From: a virus
Length of the DNA: 20,480 nucleotides
IMG/VR virus record: IMGVR_UViG_3300025508_000197
Span: 1 to 20,480 of that record
Direction: 5' to 3' (one strand)
Shown: one piece after another, positions 17,428 through 20,480 of the stretch
Layout of the letters: each line of letters opens with the position of its first letter
Numbering within the stretch: the first letter of the stretch is position 1
Program-made: the position numbers and the translations under genes
Notes under the pieces: model-generated
What the model saw: the letters and a program-made list of their open reading frames with translations, nothing else
Told to the model about the DNA's origin: nothing
The model's database searches: none

Positions 17428-19245
17428 CTATCTCTTTTTGTTTACAAATCCGTTATTAGGCATATCTGTTGGTCTTTTTGCTACTTCTTTTGCATTAATT
17501 TCGGGTTTAAATCCTTCTTTTTTAGCTTTATTTACGCTTATTTCTGCGTTTGGGTTACCTACATCAGCCGTTGTACCCTTCTTTTTCGCTCTGTAAGTCT
17601 TTCTCATCCAAAAATGATGGCAATCCCCGCCCCCTTTATATAAAAATATGTCGTAATTATCAGCACCATTAAGACCCCAACCAGCATTAACGCTGCTTTT
17701 ACTCATCATTTGTATATCTTCTTTTCTATATATCTTCTTTTTAGCAACCATTTTCTTGCAAAAATCTCTGCTATCTGAACTAGCAGTTAATGGTGCGTAT
17801 TGATAACGTACTTTGAACTTAAAACCTTTAGCTTCTCCATCTTGTGAACTCTTTGCGTTTGGTCTTGCGGTACCTGTTGTTGCTAAATTCCAGATTTTAG
17901 ACAATAAACTTGGCTTATTAAGTTCGTTTATCTCTTCATCTAATTCATTTTCTGTATCGTAATCTACTTTTCTTTCGTCTATTAAATCCCATTCTTTTAA
18001 ATCCTCATCTTCTCCAAATTCTTCTAATTTAGAAAACATTTGTTTCATTTTCACACCCGTTTCTTCTTCCCTCGTTTCTTTGTCATGAACGTTTTCTAAA
18101 TCCGTAAATTCTAAAGGTTGTAGTGTCTTAAAGTATAGTTTTAAGCTAATATTATTAACCGCGAGTATTTGTGTATACGCATCAATTAATAAGTCTTGAA
18201 AAGGTCGTATAACAGTGTTGTCCATTAGTATCGTAGCAGTCTTTAATTCTTCTGCGTTGTTACCTAAACCACTTGCATCTTTAATACCCATTAACATAGG
18301 AGAAATTACCCTATGCGATACCATTATCTTTTTTTGTGATTCATCAGATAAAAATTGATATTGGTTATGCGCATCACTTAATTGTACAGCGTCAATTGTT
18401 GCTGCTGATTCTTTATTATCGTTAAAAGCAATTATAGGAGTTCCAGACCTTGAAGAACCACCGTATTTTGATTTGATTTTCTGCTCTGTTAGTCTTTGCG
18501 TTTCATCATCTGGCACACCATTATTAAAATTAATTAATAGTCCAGGACTTAAACCGTTTTGAACATTATTAATGTGATAGTTTCCTATTTCTTCTTCTAA
18601 TTCTGCGTATTGTAGTCCACCTTGATAATCTGGTGTAGAATAATAATACATACCCGCTCTATAAGGCTTTACATATAAAATCTCAATCGCTGCGTGCTTT
18701 TCTGTAGAATTAAAAGCTGGTATTCTTAGAGGTTCATCGCTTGGCTTTATGTTTGCCCAATCTGGATGGTAATAATAAGCCTTTACCATTTTGTCACCTT
18801 CCTTACATTTTTCTGCTCTTAAAGTTTCAATCGGTAAATGCTCTACTTTTTCTACTGTTTTTCTATCCTTAGAAAATATTACTTGAATAGCGGTCTGTCC
18901 TGCTAGTTTTAAATCTGAGGCATTTCTTCTTGTATCGTCTTTTTTAAACAACGAAATCATACGAGCGTATGAATCTGGTTTTTTAGAAGAGTCTAAAGCA
19001 TCTAAACCTTTACCAAATATCATTTGACTAATACCGTTAATAGCTGCGTTATTTGTAGCACTACCGTTATATCTATCAATTAGGTATTGAAAGTAGTTGT
19101 TATCTGCTCCAAATTCCACCCATTCATTTCTCGTAGATTCTACAATTACAGGCGAAGTATAACTTGCTAATTCAACAACTTTAACTGCTGATTTACTTTT
19201 ACTAATACTTGGTGTATTTCGGTGTTTATTTATATATTTACTCAT
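17428..19245 (-). CDS. Phage portal protein, 605 aa
   Basis: The N-terminal part (VIVESTRNEWVEFGADNNYFQYLIDRYNGSATNNAAINGISQMIFGKGL), the central KKIMVSHRVISPMLMGIKDASGLGNNAEELKTATILMDNTVIRPFQDLLIDAY and the helical stem are typical of Bacteroidota phage portal proteins. The dodecameric portal is the DNA entry channel of the capsid. The C-terminal quarter (about 450-605) has a Cys/His cluster (GGGDCHHFWMRKTYRAKKKG) and a Lys-rich tail, often seen in this family and perhaps a capsid-maturation or metal-binding extension. It overlaps the previous gene by 4 bases. No terminase is visible in the window; it should lie to the right. Confidence 0.85.
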   Translation of the reverse strand: MSKYINKHRNTPSISKSKSAVKVVELASYTSPVIVESTRNEWVEFGADNNYFQYLIDRYNGSATNNAAINGISQMIFGKGLDALDSSKKPDSYARMISLFKKDDTRRNASDLKLAGQTAIQVIFSKDRKTVEKVEHLPIETLRAEKCKEGDKMVKAYYYHPDWANIKPSDEPLRIPAFNSTEKHAAIEILYVKPYRAGMYYYSTPDYQGGLQYAELEEEIGNYHINNVQNGLSPGLLINFNNGVPDDETQRLTEQKIKSKYGGSSRSGTPIIAFNDNKESAATIDAVQLSDAHNQYQFLSDESQKKIMVSHRVISPMLMGIKDASGLGNNAEELKTATILMDNTVIRPFQDLLIDAYTQILAVNNISLKLYFKTLQPLEFTDLENVHDKETREEETGVKMKQMFSKLEEFGEDEDLKEWDLIDERKVDYDTENELDEEINELNKPSLLSKIWNLATTGTARPNAKSSQDGEAKGFKFKVRYQYAPLTASSDSRDFCKKMVAKKKIYRKEDIQMMSKSSVNAGWGLNGADNYDIFLYKGGGDCHHFWMRKTYRAKKKGTTADVGNPNAEISVNKAKKEGFKPEINAKEVAKRPTDMPNNGFVNKKR

Positions 19246-19628
19246 AAAATTATAAAATCATTATTACCACTCTCTTCAATGTATTCGTCTTTATTAACGG
19301 TGTAGTTTTCATTCGCTGATTGGTCCGTAGATTGCGCCGTGCAAAATATTTTATCCCTATAAATTATATCTGCATTTGTAACAGTACCTTGTCCGTTGTA
19401 TATCTTTAAATCGTAAAACCTCCCTTCTTTTAATTCGTAAAATCTACCGTTTTCGATAGGAAAATCAGTTGTTAATTTAATGTAATTACCTTCATTTACT
19501 CCATTAATTAAAAACGATGTAACCTCATTAGAACTGTCATCCCTTAAAGTTAACGTAACAGAAGTAGCATATATTCGTGGAATAATGTATATGATTTGCT
19601 CACTTGTTACGGGTAGTAGATGTTTCAT
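19242..19628 (-). CDS. Hypothetical virion-associated protein, 128 aa
   Basis: The start is placed at ATG 19628 (MKHLLPVTSEQIIYIIPR). A longer frame to 19715 would run through the terminator hairpin at 19671-19702, so its first 29 residues are unlikely to be real. The protein is beta-rich (VTLTLRDDSSNEVTSF, YIKLTTDFPIENGRFYELKEGRFYDLKIYNG), like small head or neck proteins. It overlaps the portal gene by ATGA. Confidence 0.6.
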   Translation of the reverse strand: MKHLLPVTSEQIIYIIPRIYATSVTLTLRDDSSNEVTSFLINGVNEGNYIKLTTDFPIENGRFYELKEGRFYDLKIYNGQGTVTNADIIYRDKIFCTAQSTDQSANENYTVNKDEYIEESGNNDFIIL

Positions 19629-19670
19629 AGTTATATAATAAGAAATAGCACTAAATTTATTTATTAAACC

Positions 19671-19702
19671 AAAAAAAACCCTAAACATAGCGCTTAGGGT
19701 TT
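19671..19702 (-). terminator. Rho-independent terminator after the tail-tube-like gene
   Basis: On the minus strand AAACCCTAA (19702-19694), a 9-base loop, TTAGGGTTT (19684-19676) and a run of eight T in total make a perfect 9-bp hairpin plus U-run. It lies 20 bases after the stop of the 175-aa gene. Confidence 0.85.
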
Positions 19703-19721
19703 CTAAAACAAACAAATCATA

Positions 19722-20249
19722 TTATGCGTTAGGGTCAATTACTGTAGCACTAACATCTTCTGTAATAACTAAAGGAGTAACAAAATAAGCAGGTGCTTTC
19801 TCTTGCCCCTCGAATACTAAAGTAAATCCACTTAAATCTCCCATAGCAGCACCAGTAACAATAGTACCACCCGTTACTTCTGCGCCATTCTCTAAACCAA
19901 CTAGAAAGAAATTACCGTTGTAATCCTCAACCGCTACGTGTGGTCTTGAAACTGATAATAATTTGATTTCCTCTTGTGTTGCTTTATCTAAAATTGGTAA
20001 AGTAATGTTTAAATTTTGTGTGTAAAATGTAGTTCCATTTTCTCTTGAACTCGTAATTGTGTTTTCTAAAGTTGACGCTCCTTTGATTTCGTACTTAAAC
20101 CAATCTGGAGTGCCGGCTAATACCGTGATTTCTCCAGCAACTATTGTCGCTGCTCCTAGCGTTCCGTAATCTGCAAAGTAAATGTTTTTTAAACCACCAA
20201 CTTTAGATTTACAACCTAGACTTCTTCCCGTTGTTAATAAACAAGCCAT
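19722..20249 (-). CDS. Tail-tube-like major structural protein, 175 aa
   Basis: It begins MACLLTTGRSLGCKSKVGGLKNIYFADYG and has a WFKYEIKGASTLENTITSSRENGTTFYTQNLNITLP segment, then a C-terminal MGDLSGFTLVFEGQEKAPAYFV. This beta-sandwich protein is common in Bacteroidota tailed phages right next to the capsid gene and is usually considered a tail-tube or major head/tail structural protein. It has its own terminator downstream and one upstream, like a highly expressed single-gene unit. The start ATG is 20249. Whether it is tube or capsid decoration cannot be decided by eye. Confidence 0.6.
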   Translation of the reverse strand: MACLLTTGRSLGCKSKVGGLKNIYFADYGTLGAATIVAGEITVLAGTPDWFKYEIKGASTLENTITSSRENGTTFYTQNLNITLPILDKATQEEIKLLSVSRPHVAVEDYNGNFFLVGLENGAEVTGGTIVTGAAMGDLSGFTLVFEGQEKAPAYFVTPLVITEDVSATVIDPNA

Positions 20250-20268
20250 ATTTTTATATTTTTTAGTT

Positions 20269-20303
20269 AAAAAAAGGGTAAGTAGATTAACTACCTACCC
20301 TTT
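20269..20303 (-). terminator. Rho-independent terminator after the capsid-type gene
   Basis: On the minus strand AAAGGGTAGGTAG (20303-20291), loop TTAAT, CTACTTACCCTTT (20285-20273) and a T-run (T7 in total) form a 13-bp stem with one wobble. It lies 20 bases after the stop at 20324. Confidence 0.85.
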
Positions 20304-20323
20304 AATATTATTATTAATTAATT

Positions 20324-20480
20324 TTATAGTTCTAAACCGTAAGAAACAATTTCATCAACTATTGCATAGTTTACTGCTGCTGTATAACGAGCAATAAATC
20401 TAAAGTTTTGAGAACCATCTAAGTCTGCCATATCTAAAGTTTTAACTTCGTTTTGGTCGCTTAATAAACCACAAGCAAAA
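20324..20480 (-). CDS. C-terminal end of a structural protein, probably major capsid protein
   Basis: The frame enters from the right edge and ends at TAA 20324-20326, giving about 52 residues including DLDGSQNFRFIARYTAAVNYAIVDEIVSYGLEL. The ending is like the C-terminus of capsid proteins, and the gene has a strong terminator directly after it and the tail-tube-like gene downstream. The N-terminus is outside the window, so the identification is tentative. Confidence 0.5.
   Translation of the reverse strand, partial: FACGLLSDQNEVKTLDMADLDGSQNFRFIARYTAAVNYAIVDEIVSYGLEL

Noticed and set aside
17336-17596. Plus-strand 86-aa hydrophobic frame
   Set aside because: Antisense to the portal C-terminus and the connector N-terminus; an artefact of Lys-rich coding on the other strand.
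19629-19715. N-terminal extension of the gene at 19242-19628
   Set aside because: It would translate the terminator hairpin at 19671-19702; the ATG at 19628 fits better.

Overview
The window looks like part of a temperate or virulent tailed-phage genome (free phage or prophage) of a Bacteroidota host, most likely a flavobacterium. It is very AT-rich, starts lack Shine-Dalgarno motifs, and intergenic regions carry Bacteroidota-type promoters (TTTG or TTG, about 16-20 bp, then TAnnTTTG). The genes are small, tightly packed and often coupled through ATGA or TAATG overlaps. No tRNA, rRNA, CRISPR array or integrase gene was seen.

Layout. (1) Positions 1-7881, minus strand: an early/replication module, read right to left from a promoter near 7910-7941. 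It holds two small ORFs, a Sak3/DUF1071-like annealing protein, a NinB-like protein, an HNH protein, a RusA-like resolvase, a replisome organizer, a DNA adenine/cytosine methyltransferase, a DnaB/RepA-like RecA-fold helicase and a metallophosphoesterase cut by the window edge. (2) Positions 7882-7998: a divergent promoter region. (3) Positions 7989-13358, plus strand: an accessory island of small cargo genes and two further DNA methyltransferases. Each is bounded by short inverted repeats built on one plan (xxxAAC-GTAnTT-GTRTAAGG ... CCTTATACAC-GTT-GTTxxx). (4) Positions 13341-20480, minus strand: late genes, read right to left: end of a probable major capsid gene, a tail-tube-like protein, a portal, a head-tail connector, a tail/receptor-type protein and a lysis-type cluster of membrane proteins, a DUF5675 protein and a probable unimolecular spanin.

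The most interesting part is the plus-strand island. Its boundaries behave like integron attC sites. The GTT-start of a unit is complementary to the AAC-end of the same unit (GTTACCTGT with ACAGGTAAC, GTTATATTT with AAATATAAC, GTTAGCAAA with TTTGCTAAC). An L''/L' stem lies inside, all cargo genes point the same way, and a promoter reads into the array. It departs from classical attC sites in four ways: the R boxes are relaxed to GTTR, many of the central loops contain ORFs or promoters, three ORFs read straight through a junction, and two units are empty hairpins with the same CGTTTTAATG loop. No integron integrase is visible, so the array would be an integrase-less cassette cluster in a phage, or a related system not yet named.

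Together the genes suggest a phage with its own recombination and replication set, three methyltransferases that could protect its DNA from host restriction, and a modular cargo island placed against the transcription direction of its surroundings.
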